Source of the DNA: Levilactobacillus humaensis
GTDB taxonomy: Bacteria > Bacillota > Bacilli > Lactobacillales > Lactobacillaceae
Assembly (NCBI RefSeq): GCF_024345185.1
Contig: NZ_BROB01000013.1
Span: 16,725-80,724 of the forward strand
Direction: 5' to 3'
DNA: 64,000 nt
Positions 36,021-46,178 of the stretch are shown here, piece by piece. Each line of letters begins with the position of its first letter. Positions within the stretch are counted from its first letter, which is position 1. The position numbers and the translations under genes are program-made. The notes beneath the pieces were generated by a model. It saw nothing but the letters and a program-made list of their open reading frames with translations, was not told the origin of the DNA and did no database searches.

Positions 36021-36542
36021 TTAAAACTTATCCTGGTAAATCGTCACATTGGCGGTCCGGTCGCCCTTAATAACCGTCGTTGTCTGAACGGAAGTCAACC
36101 CAAGATCCTCCCAGAATGGCTTCATGACGCGGTCACCCATGAAGACGCTGAGCTGAAGTTGTACCGCTCCCGCTTCCTGAAGCGTGGCGGTCAGACTGCG
36201 ATACCACGCTGCCGACTGGTCAGTGCTGACATCCTTAGCCGCCATCCACATCCCCAGCCAAGCGAGACTGGGTAGTGGGTAATCCACGATAAGATCCACC
36301 AACACCTTCAATTCATCGTCCTGGAACAGACCCAGATAGGCTTTCTGTTCTGGCACGGCGTTGAGTGGAATATCCGTGACATCCTGAATGGCTTCTTGCC
36401 GGGTAACCGGGTGATCCTGGAAGTGGTCAAAATAGGCCGGATGAGCTGCCTGAAAGGCATAAATTAACTCATCATCGTCATGGGTTAACTCCCGGGCCGT
36501 AACCCCGTTCAATCGTTGATTCCACACTGTTGCTAATGCCAT
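36021..36542 (-). CDS. Putative GNAT-family acetyltransferase
   Basis: 173 residues. Secondary structure order and segments such as VDLIVDYPLPSLAWLGMWMA and VMKPFWEDLGLTSVQTTTVIKG suggest a GNAT fold, although the acetyl-CoA loop is not a textbook match. The substrate is unknown. It begins right after the HD-domain gene (ribosome binding site AGGAGG overlaps that gene's end), so the two are one operon. Confidence 0.6.
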   Translation of the reverse strand: MALATVWNQRLNGVTARELTHDDDELIYAFQAAHPAYFDHFQDHPVTRQEAIQDVTDIPLNAVPEQKAYLGLFQDDELKVLVDLIVDYPLPSLAWLGMWMAAKDVSTDQSAAWYRSLTATLQEAGAVQLQLSVFMGDRVMKPFWEDLGLTSVQTTTVIKGDRTANVTIYQDKF

Positions 36543-36543
36543 G

Positions 36544-37182
36544 TTAGTCCTCCTGTTTCAATAACTCATTGGTTAACGCTGCCAGTTTCTGTCGATCACT
36601 GAAGTCCGCCGCCAGCATTTCCGGTAGAACTTCGGCTAAGAAGTACTGCACACAGGCCAACTGTTTGAACTTCAGCACCGTGCTCAGACTTTCTCGGTAA
36701 ATCTCGGTAAAGACGGGTTCGGGATTACCCTTTTGGATTTCGCCAAATGATTCGTATAAGAGGTCAACCTTGTCAGCGACGGAAAGAATCTGCCCTTCTA
36801 ACGTGGCGTCTTTCCCCTCGCCCAGCCGCCGGGTATACGCAGCCTGAAACTGTTCCGGAATTTCATTTTCAATAAAGTTAGCGGTCAGGGAATCCTCGAC
36901 GTCGGCTAGCATCTGGCGTAATTGTGGTGTGGCATACTTCACCGGGGTCTTAATGTCCCCGATAAAGCGTTCCGTGTAGTCGTGGTTCAATGACTTCTCA
37001 TAAAGTAGGCGCCAGTTAATCTGGTTGCCGGCGTTTTCCTCGACGTCTCCCAAGAACTGCGCGACCTCGGCCACCTTAAACGAGTGGGCCGCCACCGAAT
37101 GTTGTTCAAACTTGAAATAGCCCGGCGCCCGGTCAATCGTTTCCAAATCACTCAGACTCTGTAAAAATTGATTCATCCCCAT
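36544..37182 (-). CDS. HD-domain hydrolase, YfbR-like
   Basis: 212 residues. HD-superfamily metal ligands appear in order: His in VAAHSFKVAEVA, HD in LNHDYTERFIGD (about 66-67) and Asp in LSVADKVDLLYE. The pattern matches YfbR-like proteins, which hydrolyse deoxynucleoside 5'-monophosphates in E. coli. ATG 37182 follows GAAGGAGTG by about 9 nt; the ATG two codons later is less well placed. Followed at 1 nt by the GNAT gene. Confidence 0.8.
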   Translation of the reverse strand: MGMNQFLQSLSDLETIDRAPGYFKFEQHSVAAHSFKVAEVAQFLGDVEENAGNQINWRLLYEKSLNHDYTERFIGDIKTPVKYATPQLRQMLADVEDSLTANFIENEIPEQFQAAYTRRLGEGKDATLEGQILSVADKVDLLYESFGEIQKGNPEPVFTEIYRESLSTVLKFKQLACVQYFLAEVLPEMLAADFSDRQKLAALTNELLKQED

Positions 37183-37219
37183 GTTTGCGACACTCCTTCT
37201 AGTTTTAATTTCGCAAAAA

Positions 37220-37250
37220 AGCGGAAACGACCTCGAGGGTTGTTTCCGCT
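37220..37250 (-). terminator. Terminator after trxB
   Basis: 13-bp stem AGCGGAAACAACC / GGTCGTTTCCGCT (one G-U-type pair) followed by six T, ending the long pspC-to-trxB cluster. Confidence 0.85.
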
Positions 37251-37261
37251 AACTTTAACCT

Positions 37262-38203
37262 TTATTGGGCGGAAGCCGTTTTGTCCTTCAAAGTTTCCAG
37301 ATAACTGAAAGCTTCTTGGCCGGCAATCCCACCATCACCAACGGCAGTCGTAATCTGCCGCAGTGTCTTTTGCCGAACGTCACCAATCGCAAACACACCA
37401 GGTACGGCGGTTGCCATGTCGTTGTCGGTCTTAATCCAGCCAGCATCATCGGTAATCCCCATGGTGGTGAAGGAAGAAGTCATTGGTAAAGTCCCCACAT
37501 AAATGAAGACCCCACTAGCAGCAATCTCGCCGGTTTCACCGGTTTGATTGTTCTTAGTGGCAACACCAGTGACCTTCATGTCGTCACCCAAGATTTCAGT
37601 AACATTTGTGTTCCAGACAAATTCAATCTTGTCGTTAGCGAACGCTCTGTCCTGTAAAATCTTTTGGGCCCGCAGTTGGTCGCGCCGGTGAATAATGGTT
37701 ACTTTGGAGGCTAACCCCGCGAGGTATAGGCCTTCTTCGATGGCTGAGTCACCGCCACCGATAACTACGACTTCACGGTTCTTAAAGAACGCACCATCGC
37801 AGACCGCGCAATACGAAACACCACGCCCACCAAATTTATCTTCGCCGGGAACCCCCAGCTTCTTGTATTCAGATCCGGTCGCAATAATCACGGCACCTGC
37901 TTTGTAATCACCATCGTCAGTCTTGACGATCTTGTAATCACCATGGTCTTCAATGTTTTCCACACTACCGTATGCAAATTCGGCACCAAATTGGGTGGCA
38001 CCATCATACATGTCCTTGGATAAGTCTGGTCCGAGAACCGACTTGAACCCCGGATAGTTTTCAATAGCGGCGGTATTGTTCATCTGACCACCGTAAATTC
38101 CGCGGTCTAACATCAATACCGAGAGGTTGGCACGGGAGGCATACAACGCACCGGTCATACCGCCGGGACCCGCTCCAATCACAATCACATCATAGTTCTT
38201 CAA
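37262..38203 (-). CDS. trxB: Thioredoxin reductase
   Basis: 313 residues. FAD-binding GAGPGGMTGAL at 10-20, redox-active CAVC at 132-135, NADPH-binding GGGDSAIEEGL near 150 and FAIGDVR near the end. Reduces thioredoxin with NADPH. It is the last gene in the row pspC-yvlD-hprK-lgt-gpsA-galU-trxB. Confidence 0.97.
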   Translation of the reverse strand: MKNYDVIVIGAGPGGMTGALYASRANLSVLMLDRGIYGGQMNNTAAIENYPGFKSVLGPDLSKDMYDGATQFGAEFAYGSVENIEDHGDYKIVKTDDGDYKAGAVIIATGSEYKKLGVPGEDKFGGRGVSYCAVCDGAFFKNREVVVIGGGDSAIEEGLYLAGLASKVTIIHRRDQLRAQKILQDRAFANDKIEFVWNTNVTEILGDDMKVTGVATKNNQTGETGEIAASGVFIYVGTLPMTSSFTTMGITDDAGWIKTDNDMATAVPGVFAIGDVRQKTLRQITTAVGDGGIAGQEAFSYLETLKDKTASAQ

Positions 38204-38267
38204 AGTTAACGCTCCTTTCTGCTCTTAGCCTTTAGGATACTTTACTAGTAAAAAGGAAGTTTGTCAC

Positions 38268-39173
38268 CTATTTCGACTTGGAAGGTTTCTCATCTTCCTT
38301 GGCCAACTTCTGACCAAGCTCTTTGATGTACTGACGCAAAGGAGCCTTGGTTTCGGGATGCTTCAGTCCGTATTCGATATTGGTCTGAATCCAGCCAAAT
38401 TTGTTACCGACATCGTAACGCTTGCCTGTGTATTCGTGGGCAAAGACGCGCTGTGTCTTGTTGAGATTGTCGATCGCATCAGTCAGTTGAAGTTCATTTC
38501 CTAACCCGACTGGGGTATTCTCCAAAGCCTCGAAAATTTCTGGCGTGAAGAGGTAACGCCCAATGATTGCGAGATCACTGGGAGCATCGGCTGGTTCTGG
38601 CTTTTCAACAAAGTTCGTCACGTTGTATAAGCCGGGAGCCGTCTCTTCGGAGGGATTAATCACCCCATACTTGGACGTTTCCTCGTGAGGGACACGCATA
38701 ACGGCCAGCGTTGAGGCACCGGTTTCTTCGTAACGGTCGATCAGTTGCTTCGTCAAAGGCACCTTGCTAGAGGTCATATCATCACCGAGCATGACCACAA
38801 AGGGTTCATCCCCGATAAAGGCCTTGGCGGTCAAAACGGCGTCCCCTAACCCACGTGGGTAGGGTTGACGAATGAAGTAGAGATTCATGCCCGTGGTTTC
38901 TTGAACCTGGCGTAACATCTCGTCCTTGTGCTTAGCAGCCAGATTGGCTTCCAATTCTGGATTGGAGTCAAAGTGGTCTTCGATGGAACGCTTTGACTTG
39001 CCATCAACGATCACGATGTCTTCGATCCCAGACTTGCGAGCCTCTTCAACGATAAATTGAATCGTTGGCTTGTCCACGATGGGTAACATTTCCTTGGCCA
39101 AGGCCTTCGTTGCTGGTAAAAAGCGAGTTCCCAAACCCGCTGCCGGAATGACTGCTTTTCTAACTTTTCTCAT
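38268..39173 (-). CDS. galU: UTP-glucose-1-phosphate uridylyltransferase
   Basis: 301 residues. N-terminal nucleotide-binding segment [24 protein letters not shown], then [13 protein letters not shown] and FVVMLGDDM. Makes UDP-glucose for teichoic-acid glycosylation, glycolipids and exopolysaccharide. Lies between gpsA and trxB in the usual lactobacillus order. Confidence 0.96.
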   Translation of the reverse strand: MRKVRKAVIPAAGLGTRFLPATKALAKEMLPIVDKPTIQFIVEEARKSGIEDIVIVDGKSKRSIEDHFDSNPELEANLAAKHKDEMLRQVQETTGMNLYFIRQPYPRGLGDAVLTAKAFIGDEPFVVMLGDDMTSSKVPLTKQLIDRYEETGASTLAVMRVPHEETSKYGVINPSEETAPGLYNVTNFVEKPEPADAPSDLAIIGRYLFTPEIFEALENTPVGLGNELQLTDAIDNLNKTQRVFAHEYTGKRYDVGNKFGWIQTNIEYGLKHPETKAPLRQYIKELGQKLAKEDEKPSKSK

Positions 39174-39205
39174 CTTTAAATATCCTCCCTGGTTCCCTAC
39201 AAAAT

Positions 39206-40219
39206 TTAAAACTCGGAACGGCCCTCACGTTGCATCAGTTCTGAGATAGCCTGCTTAATGTCTTTACCTTCATATAAGACTTGGTAAATGGCTTCCGTAA
39301 TTGGCATTGAAACGCCACGTTCCTTAGATAATTCGTATGCGGCCTTAGTTGTGGCAACCCCTTCGATCACCATGCCCATGTGGCTCACAACATCGTCAAG
39401 TGCCTCACCACGGCCGAGTTCATCACCGGCCCGCCAGTTCCGTGAATTGGAACTCGTGGCGGTAACGATGATGTCCCCCACCCCAGACAACCCGATAAAG
39501 GTCATGGGGTCAGCACCGAATGACGTGCCCAACCGAGAAATTTCGGCCAAGCCTCGGGTCATCAGTGCGGCCTTAGCATTGTCACCATAGCCCAGACCAT
39601 GTAAGGCCCCGGCACCCAGCGCAATGATATTCTTCAGAGCCGCTCCAATTTCAACACCGATCACATCGGGGTTCGTGTAAACCCGGAAGTATGGCGTCAT
39701 GAAGAGCTTCTGAACGTGCTTTGCGGCGTCCAGGTTTTCACTGGCTGCGGTAATCAAGGTCAAATCATGACGAGCAACATCCTCGGCATGACTAGGACCG
39801 GACAGCACCGTGATGGCCTGCCGGTTCTCAGCTGGAATCTCTTCGGCTAAGACCTGTGACAACCGCTTATAAGTATTTTGTTCAATTCCCTTGCTGGCAT
39901 GAATCAATTGGGGTTGCAGGCCAGTCTTCTTTAAAATTTCGGCCACTTCACCGGCAACCGAGCGAATCGCCTTAGTTGGAACAACGAAAAGAATGGTTTG
40001 AACATCCTTCAATGCGCTTGCCAAATCAGAATAAGCGACTAACGATGGAGAAAACTTGAAGTCCTTAATATAATGCGAATTCGTATGCTCGGTATTTAAC
40101 TCTTCAACCTGCTTGGGATTGTAGGACCATAAGCGCACGTCATTGCCATTTTCATCAAGGACGCTCGCTAGAATTGATCCCCAAGAACCGGCACCGAGTA
40201 CTGCAATTTTCTCTGACAT
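39206..40219 (-). CDS. gpsA: Glycerol-3-phosphate dehydrogenase [NAD(P)+]
   Basis: 337 residues. NAD(P)-binding [12 protein letters not shown] at 7-18, [10 protein letters not shown], the catalytic-Lys segment [15 protein letters not shown] and [12 protein letters not shown]. Reduces dihydroxyacetone phosphate to sn-glycerol 3-phosphate, the backbone for phospholipid and teichoic-acid synthesis. Upstream lgt uses phosphatidylglycerol, so gene order follows a membrane-lipid theme. Confidence 0.97.
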   Translation of the reverse strand: MSEKIAVLGAGSWGSILASVLDENGNDVRLWSYNPKQVEELNTEHTNSHYIKDFKFSPSLVAYSDLASALKDVQTILFVVPTKAIRSVAGEVAEILKKTGLQPQLIHASKGIEQNTYKRLSQVLAEEIPAENRQAITVLSGPSHAEDVARHDLTLITAASENLDAAKHVQKLFMTPYFRVYTNPDVIGVEIGAALKNIIALGAGALHGLGYGDNAKAALMTRGLAEISRLGTSFGADPMTFIGLSGVGDIIVTATSSNSRNWRAGDELGRGEALDDVVSHMGMVIEGVATTKAAYELSKERGVSMPITEAIYQVLYEGKDIKQAISELMQREGRSEF

Positions 40220-40234
40220 AGTAATGGATTCTCC

Positions 40235-41095
40235 TTATTTAGTAAGTTTTGCTTTTTCTTGAAATGGGTTGCCCGCCAAGTAATCGAGAGGTGCTGACTG
40301 ACGTCTGCGATAAATCCAGATAATCAGTGCCCCCACGAATAGGACGACAGATAACGCTTGAGAAATTCGAAGAATGTGGAATAACCATAGACTGTCCGTC
40401 CGCATCCCTTCGATAAAGAATCGACCCAATGAATACCACATCACGTAGCCGAGGAACACCTCGCCTTGCTTGAAGAGTCCTGGGACGTGACGCAAACTCA
40501 TGAGAACGATGAACCCTAACAAATCCCACGTCGATTCATACAGGAATGTTGGCTGTCGATAGGCCCCATTAATCAACATTTGATTAATGATCCAACTTGG
40601 CAAGTGCAACCCCTGTAAGAAGGCGAGACTGGTAATTCGGCCAAAGGCTTCCTGGTTCATGAAGTTCCCCCAGCGGCCGATGGCTTGACCCAAAATCACG
40701 GTTGGTGCCGCGATATCCAACATCAGCCACGTCGGAATGAACCGTGACCGACAGAAGAAGAAGACGACCAGACCAGCCCCAATGAGCGACCCATATATGG
40801 CAATACCACCATCCCAAATGGCGATGATCTCACCAGGATGCTTAGCATAATAGGGCCATTCAAAAACCACGTAATAGGTCCGGGCGGCAATCAACGCCGC
40901 TGGCAGGGCCCACAGAATCATGTCGTAGATATCGTCGGGTTTGATCCCCCGCCGTTGTCCTTCACGGACAGCCAGCATGACGGCAATAACCACCCCAGTG
41001 GCAATAATCACCCCATACCAGTGAACGGAGATTGGCCCTAGACGTATGGCGATAGGATTAAGCGCCGCCATAATTGGTGAAAAGATATCGCCCAT
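40235..41095 (-). CDS. lgt: Prolipoprotein diacylglyceryl transferase
   Basis: 286 residues, about seven membrane helices. The HWYG segment near the start ([13 protein letters not shown]), the [12 protein letters not shown] signature and LYESTWDL are typical. Transfers diacylglycerol from phosphatidylglycerol to the Cys of lipoprotein signal peptides. It directly follows hprK (5 nt). Confidence 0.96.
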   Translation of the reverse strand: MGDIFSPIMAALNPIAIRLGPISVHWYGVIIATGVVIAVMLAVREGQRRGIKPDDIYDMILWALPAALIAARTYYVVFEWPYYAKHPGEIIAIWDGGIAIYGSLIGAGLVVFFFCRSRFIPTWLMLDIAAPTVILGQAIGRWGNFMNQEAFGRITSLAFLQGLHLPSWIINQMLINGAYRQPTFLYESTWDLLGFIVLMSLRHVPGLFKQGEVFLGYVMWYSLGRFFIEGMRTDSLWLFHILRISQALSVVLFVGALIIWIYRRRQSAPLDYLAGNPFQEKAKLTK

Positions 41096-41100
41096 CTCCC

Positions 41101-42045
41101 TTATTTTTTGTTGTTTTTATCTGAGTTTTGTTTGATTAAACGATTCAGGTTATCGTCAAAGACCTGCGTCGCATCGTAACCCATGGAACGGGCCCGGAAG
41201 TTCATTGCAGCAGCTTCAATGATGATGGCCAGGTTACGCCCAGTCTTAACGGGAATGGTAATCTTTGGCACCTCAACGTCGAAGAAACGTTGTGATTCCG
41301 TGTTATTCCCTAACCGGTCGAAATGATTGTCATCATGCCACAATTCCAAGTGGACAATGAGATCAATATCCGTTTCGGAACGCACGGCACCCGCCCCGAA
41401 CAGGTTCATGACATCGATGATCCCAATCCCCCGAATTTCGAGCAGGTGACTCAGAATAGCCGGGGCCGTCCCAACTAACGTCTGTTCGTCTTGTTGGTAG
41501 ACTTCCACCCGATCATCGGCAATCAACCGGTGACCACGTTTGACTAATTCCAACGCCGTTTCACTCTTACCGACACCAGAATCACCGGTAATCATGACCC
41601 CAACACCGTAGATATCGACGAGGACCCCATGAACTGACTGCCGTTCGGCTAACTTGCCATCTAGGAAGTTGGTCATGTTACTCAAGATCCGCGACGTCGT
41701 CAGCTTCGTCTCCAGTAAGGGGATGTGGGCTTCCTTGGTGGCTTGTTTGAGTTCCTCAGGGGGATCCAGTTGTGTGGACACCACAAAGGCCGGCGTCTCC
41801 GGTTGACACATCTTCTGCATGACATCTAATAACTTCTCATGCGTCATGCCCTTTGCGAAGGACGTTTCGGTAATTCCCAATAATTGAATTCGTTTAGCAG
41901 GATAATAGTTAAAGTATCCGGTTAATTCCAACCCGGGCCGGGAGATATCACTCGTTGTGATTTCACGGTCCAAGTCTTCTTCCCCGGAATAAACCTCCAG
42001 GCGGGTAACCTTTACCAGGTCGGCCACTGTGACACTTTCAGGCAT
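41101..42045 (-). CDS. hprK: HPr kinase/phosphorylase
   Basis: 314 residues. Catalytic His139 in [14 protein letters not shown], Walker A GDSGVGKS at 154-161 and the signature [19 protein letters not shown]. Phosphorylates HPr on Ser46 when glycolytic intermediates are high and removes it otherwise, driving CcpA-dependent catabolite repression. It opens the conserved hprK-lgt pair and lies downstream of pspC-yvlD. Confidence 0.97.
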   Translation of the reverse strand: MPESVTVADLVKVTRLEVYSGEEDLDREITTSDISRPGLELTGYFNYYPAKRIQLLGITETSFAKGMTHEKLLDVMQKMCQPETPAFVVSTQLDPPEELKQATKEAHIPLLETKLTTSRILSNMTNFLDGKLAERQSVHGVLVDIYGVGVMITGDSGVGKSETALELVKRGHRLIADDRVEVYQQDEQTLVGTAPAILSHLLEIRGIGIIDVMNLFGAGAVRSETDIDLIVHLELWHDDNHFDRLGNNTESQRFFDVEVPKITIPVKTGRNLAIIIEAAAMNFRARSMGYDATQVFDDNLNRLIKQNSDKNNKK

Positions 42046-42133
42046 AGGGGTTCCTCCTCATTGCATAGTAAACTACTCTAATTTTAGCACTTTCACGGGG
42101 TGACTCCCACCAAATTCGTTCAGAGAGGTCAAC

Positions 42134-42517
42134 TTAATTCCGGGCGAAATGATCGCTGATGATGGCATTAAAGAGGGCCATCACAATCGCCACAATCAGT
42201 GTGACCCCAAACGACGAAAAGGTGAAGCCGCTACCCATCACCCATGAGGTTAATTCCAGCATAATCGCGTTTAGAACGAAGCCAAATAATCCCAGTGTCA
42301 CGATGGTCACCGGTAGCGACAAAACGAACAGAATGGGCTTCACAATCGCATTGAGCAGGGCCAACACGAAGCTCGCAATCAGGGCTACTGCAACACCCGA
42401 CACGTAGAAAGCGTTCTGATAATGCCCGGCTAGTGAACTCTGGAAGAACCCAGCTAGCGCAAGAAAGATGAGAGCGTTAACAAAAATCCGAGGCCAAAAC
42501 CGCACACTACTCACCAT
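42134..42517 (-). CDS. YvlD-family (phage-holin-like) four-helix membrane protein
   Basis: 127 residues if started at ATG 42517, with four hydrophobic helices (IFVNALIFLALAGFFQ; VAVALIASFVLALLN; LFVLSLPVTIVTLGLFGFVL; VTLIVAIVMALFNAIIS), as in YvlD/phage_holin_4_2 proteins. The start is uncertain: ATG 42517 overlaps the pspC stop, while GTG 42505 is better spaced from AAGGA. In Bacillus yvlD lies with the envelope-stress gene yvlC (PspC), matching the neighbour here. Function unknown. Confidence 0.78.
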   Translation of the reverse strand: MVSSVRFWPRIFVNALIFLALAGFFQSSLAGHYQNAFYVSGVAVALIASFVLALLNAIVKPILFVLSLPVTIVTLGLFGFVLNAIMLELTSWVMGSGFTFSSFGVTLIVAIVMALFNAIISDHFARN

Positions 42518-42842
42518 CCTTATGCGAATCGGAAACATCATGTTCAGTCACGTCATGAATCACCTTGCGGCCATCATCCGGCTTCGGTTGCGTCGCGCCA
42601 CGGAAGAGATCGCCGAGACTCCCCCCACCAGATTGGATGGGTGCTTGGGGCATAAAGGTCATCAAAATCACGTACACTAAAAGGCCAATAATGCCATGAC
42701 CCAATGGCGTTGCTATCGAAATTAACACGTAAATGACCCGTAAGAGGTTAGCATTCCAGCCAAAATATTCCGCAATACCACCCAGAACCCCACCGACAAG
42801 TCGGTTGGTCCGAGACCGTTCAAAACGCTTTTTTTCTGCCAT
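42507..42842 (-). CDS. PspC-domain envelope-stress protein
   Basis: 111 residues. The PspC domain covers about 8-65 (NRLVGGVLGGIAEYFGWNAN; LLRVIYVLISIATPLGHGI; IGLLVYVILMTFMP), with a hydrophilic Asp/Lys-rich tail. In other bacteria PspC senses or relays membrane stress; in lactobacilli the partner is unknown. Overlaps the YvlD-like gene, so they are coupled. Confidence 0.87.
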   Translation of the reverse strand: MAEKKRFERSRTNRLVGGVLGGIAEYFGWNANLLRVIYVLISIATPLGHGIIGLLVYVILMTFMPQAPIQSGGGSLGDLFRGATQPKPDDGRKVIHDVTEHDVSDSHKDGE

Positions 42843-42930
42843 TCAAGGTCACTCCTTTTTTGAGTTTTTAGTGCGACCCGGCCACACCAGGTCAACACAC
42901 GTCAAGCTATTAGGCCAAGAATAACGAAAG

Positions 42931-42960
42931 CGGCCACTGAAATCAAGTTATCAGTGGCCG
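42931..42960 (-). terminator. Hairpin after phoU, probable terminator of the pst operon
   Basis: 10-bp perfect stem CGGCCACTGA / TCAGTGGCCG with a 10-nt loop; on the minus strand CTTTCG follows, a weak T tract. Confidence 0.62.
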
Positions 42961-42992
42961 TCTGGGCGAATCTTCAATTTAGATTAAGGTTT

Positions 42993-43670
42993 TTATCCCT
43001 CAGTACCGGAACTGGCCGAATTCAATTCGATAATCTGACCAGACTTGAGATAGATAATCCATTCACAGACGTTCGTCACATAATCGCCAATACGGCTGAG
43101 ATCTTGTGAAACGTTGAGGTAAATCGAGGCACCCGTCTCAAACGAGGGATCCTGTCGCATCTGCTCGTAGCTATCCGCACGCACTTGGTGATTCAAGCGG
43201 TCTAGCTTACGGTCAATATCCGCCAGCTCACGGGCCTCATGTTCATCCTTGTTCACATATGCCGTGAGGACGTCCTTCATCATCTGCGTGGTCAGGCGCC
43301 CCATCTCAGCAATCAGCTGCTCCAACACGGGGATCTTCTGCTTCGTGCCAAACTTAATGGCAGAGTGTGCCACGTTTCTAGCGTGATCCCCGGCGCGTTC
43401 CAATTCGGAGACGGCCTTTAGAATGGTCACAATCTCACGAAGATCGGTTGTCACCGGCTGGTACAATGCGATCATCTCAAAGGTTTTCTGCTCCAACGCA
43501 ATTTCGCGTTCGTTAATCTGGTGGTCCTGGTCAATGAGCTTCTGTGCAGCAACGGCGTCGCGATTCATGAAGGCATCCACTGACTGCTGGATAACCTCAC
43601 TCACCAACATCCCCATTTCTGTAAAGTCAGCATCTAGTTCGGCTAACTCATCATCAAATAATCTACGCAT
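42993..43670 (-). CDS. phoU: Phosphate-signalling complex protein PhoU
   Basis: 225 residues, all-helical, two PhoU repeats with the metal-binding pattern E-R-A-G-D-H-A-R-N near 92 (SELERAGDHARNVAH) and DLSRIGDYVTNVCEW near 195. PhoU links Pst transport to the PhoR kinase and lowers phosphate uptake in excess. Last gene of pstSCABB-phoU. Confidence 0.95.
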   Translation of the reverse strand: MRRLFDDELAELDADFTEMGMLVSEVIQQSVDAFMNRDAVAAQKLIDQDHQINEREIALEQKTFEMIALYQPVTTDLREIVTILKAVSELERAGDHARNVAHSAIKFGTKQKIPVLEQLIAEMGRLTTQMMKDVLTAYVNKDEHEARELADIDRKLDRLNHQVRADSYEQMRQDPSFETGASIYLNVSQDLSRIGDYVTNVCEWIIYLKSGQIIELNSASSGTEG

Positions 43671-43680
43671 TACTGGCCTC

Positions 43681-44439
43681 CTAACCGAATCGACCGCTGA
43701 TGTAATCTTCGGTCTGCTTCTGTGCGGGATTCATAAAGATATTCTTCGTCTGATCCACTTCAATCAACTCACCATTCATGAAGAACGCCGTCCGGTCCGC
43801 GATCCGCGAGGCCTGCTGAAGGTTGTGGGTTACTATAATAATCGTATAATCATGCCGCAAATTCAAGAGAGTTGCCTCAATTTGGCTACTGGACACGGGA
43901 TCAAGCGCACTGGTCGGTTCGTCCAACAAGATAATCTCTGGTGAAACGGCCAAGACCCGGGCGATGCAGACCCGTTGTTGTTGCCCTCCGGAGAGCGCTA
44001 GCGCACTCTCATGCAGGTGATCCTTGACCTCATCCCACACCGCGGCTTGCCGTAGTGACTTCTCCACCACGGCGTCCAACTTTTCCTTGTCCTTCTCCCC
44101 GGCAATCCGTAATCCATAGATCACGTTGTCATAGATTGAGAACGGGAAGGGATTGGGTTGTTGAAAAACCATCCCGATTTCCTTACGAATCTGAACCGTG
44201 TCGGCGCTGGGCGCATAGAGGTCTTGTCCCTTGAACTTGATGGTTCCCGTAATCGTCACGTTGGGAATCAAGTCATTCATGCGATTCAAGGTCCGCAGGT
44301 AGGTGGATTTCCCACACCCAGACGGCCCAATTAACGCCGTAATCCCCTTGTCCGTGAAGTTCAGGTTGATACCCTTCAATGCTTCCTTTTCCCCGTAATA
44401 CAGATGTAAATCCTGTGTTGTTAAAATTTCCTCACTCAT
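43681..44439 (-). CDS. pstB: Phosphate ABC transporter ATP-binding protein PstB (second copy)
   Basis: 252 residues. Walker [10 protein letters not shown], signature LSGGQQQR, Walker [13 protein letters not shown]. Powers import through PstCA. It is the downstream of two tandem pstB genes, a common arrangement in lactobacilli and streptococci. The two proteins are similar but not recent duplicates. Confidence 0.95.
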   Translation of the reverse strand: MSEEILTTQDLHLYYGEKEALKGINLNFTDKGITALIGPSGCGKSTYLRTLNRMNDLIPNVTITGTIKFKGQDLYAPSADTVQIRKEIGMVFQQPNPFPFSIYDNVIYGLRIAGEKDKEKLDAVVEKSLRQAAVWDEVKDHLHESALALSGGQQQRVCIARVLAVSPEIILLDEPTSALDPVSSSQIEATLLNLRHDYTIIIVTHNLQQASRIADRTAFFMNGELIEVDQTKNIFMNPAQKQTEDYISGRFG

Positions 44440-44456
44440 GGTGTTGTCTCCTCCTC

Positions 44457-45281
44457 TTAGCCGAAGTTCCCCGAAACATAATCGCTGGTAATTTGAACCT
44501 GTGGATTCGTGAAGATATGGCTCGTGGTGTCATACTCCAACACCCGTCCCTGATTGAAAAATGCCGTATATTCACTGATCCGACCAGCCTGTTGCATGTT
44601 GTGCGTGACAATAATAATCGTGTACTGCTTCTTTAATTCTAACAAGGTGTCCTCGAGCTGACTCGTGGATACCGGGTCCAAGGCACTCGCCGGCTCGTCC
44701 AGCAACAAGATATCCGGTTTAACCGCGATCGCTCTGGCAATACACAACCGTTGTGCCTGGCCTCCCGACAAAGCCAATGCACTCTTGTTGAGATCATCTT
44801 TGACCTGATTCCAGAGGGCAGCCTGTTTGAGTGACGTTTCGACAATCTCATCCAGCTCATGCTTGTCGGTTGTCCCCCGCAACCGCAGGGCAAAGGCAAT
44901 GTTGTCATAGATCGACTTAGCAAACGGATTTGGTCGTTGAAACACCATGCCCACACGTCGCCGCATTTCATAAACGTCAATGTCCGGTTGATTGATATCA
45001 ACGCCCCGATACATGATGCGCCCCGTCACCGTGGCGATTCGATCATTCATCCGATTCAATGACCGAAGATAGGTGGATTTACCCGAGCCTGAGGGCCCAA
45101 TGAGCGCCGTAATCTGGTTGCGTGCAAACTGGAGATCGCCCTCGTAAATGGCTTCCTTTTTTCCATAAAACACGTGAAGTTCCTCGGTTGACAGGACAAT
45201 CGGGTGTTGGGCGTCTCGTGGTTGCACGATGTGCCGTTCCTGCATGGTTCCGGTGGTTGAAACATCGTTACTGACAAACAT
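44457..45281 (-). CDS. pstB: Phosphate ABC transporter ATP-binding protein PstB (first copy)
   Basis: 274 residues: an N-terminal extension of about 25 residues ([20 protein letters not shown]) before the ABC core with [17 protein letters not shown] and [11 protein letters not shown]. An internal ATG (codon 13) could shorten it. The signature LSGGQAQR instead of LSGGQQQR distinguishes it from the second copy. Whether the two act as a heterodimer is unknown. Confidence 0.94.
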   Translation of the reverse strand: MFVSNDVSTTGTMQERHIVQPRDAQHPIVLSTEELHVFYGKKEAIYEGDLQFARNQITALIGPSGSGKSTYLRSLNRMNDRIATVTGRIMYRGVDINQPDIDVYEMRRRVGMVFQRPNPFAKSIYDNIAFALRLRGTTDKHELDEIVETSLKQAALWNQVKDDLNKSALALSGGQAQRLCIARAIAVKPDILLLDEPASALDPVSTSQLEDTLLELKKQYTIIIVTHNMQQAGRISEYTAFFNQGRVLEYDTTSHIFTNPQVQITSDYVSGNFG

Positions 45282-45293
45282 GACACCCCTCCT

Positions 45294-46178
45294 TTAGGCT
45301 GACGTGAGCCGCTTGTAAAGCCGCTTACCCAGGTAGCGCGCAGCGAAGTTAAAGATCAAGATTGCGAGGACCAGGACCGCCGACGACCCGGATGAAATGG
45401 CCTTCGCGTCTGGCATGATCCCTTCGGAATTAATCTTCCAAATGTGGACGGCTAACGTTTCGGCCGGACGCATCGGATTCAATGGACTGGAGATGTTGAA
45501 CGGATTCCAATCCGTAAAGTCGAGGGCGGGGGCACTCTGGCCGGCCGTGTAAATCAAGGCCGCCGCTTCCCCGAAGACCCGACCTGCACTCAGGATAACC
45601 CCGGTGAGGATGCTCGGTACCGCTGCGGGTAAGATGACCCGTGTGATGGTCTCCCAGCGTGATAACCCCAGTGCCAGTCCCCCCTCACGTTGCGAGAGGT
45701 CGATGGTTCGCAAAGAATCCTCGATACTTCGGGTCAGAAGTGGCAGGTTGAAGAAGGTCAGGGCAAAAGCCCCGGAGAGAATGGAGAATCCCAGGCGCAG
45801 CTTCACCACGAAGAACAGAAAGCCAAACAGACCGACCACTACCGAGGGTAGTGAACTGAGGATTTCAATGGCCGTTCGAATCGTGGTCGTCACCCAGTTG
45901 TCCCGGGCGTATTCGTACAGGTAGATCGCCGCGCCCAAGGCAATGGGAAAGGAAATCAACATCGCTAAAATCAAGAGATAAAAGGAATTGTAGAGTTGCA
46001 CCCCAACCCCACCGCCCTTGAGAAAGGCCTTGGCGGGAGCCGTCAGAAAATGCCAGCTCAACTGGGGAAGCCCGCTAACCAGAATATAGCCGAGCAACGC
46101 CAAGAGAATCAAGACAACCAACCCGGCAACGCCGTACAACGTCCCAATGGCAATTTTATTTTGCGTTTTTGAATTCAC
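45294..46178 (-). CDS. pstA: Phosphate ABC transporter permease PstA
   Basis: 294 residues, six membrane helices, with the permease EAA-type loop (QREGGLALGLSRWETITRVILPAAVPSILTG, seen across 160-190). Forms the membrane channel with PstC. Starts at the pstC stop with a 1-nt overlap. Confidence 0.95.
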   Translation of the reverse strand: MNSKTQNKIAIGTLYGVAGLVVLILLALLGYILVSGLPQLSWHFLTAPAKAFLKGGGVGVQLYNSFYLLILAMLISFPIALGAAIYLYEYARDNWVTTTIRTAIEILSSLPSVVVGLFGFLFFVVKLRLGFSILSGAFALTFFNLPLLTRSIEDSLRTIDLSQREGGLALGLSRWETITRVILPAAVPSILTGVILSAGRVFGEAAALIYTAGQSAPALDFTDWNPFNISSPLNPMRPAETLAVHIWKINSEGIMPDAKAISSGSSAVLVLAILIFNFAARYLGKRLYKRLTSA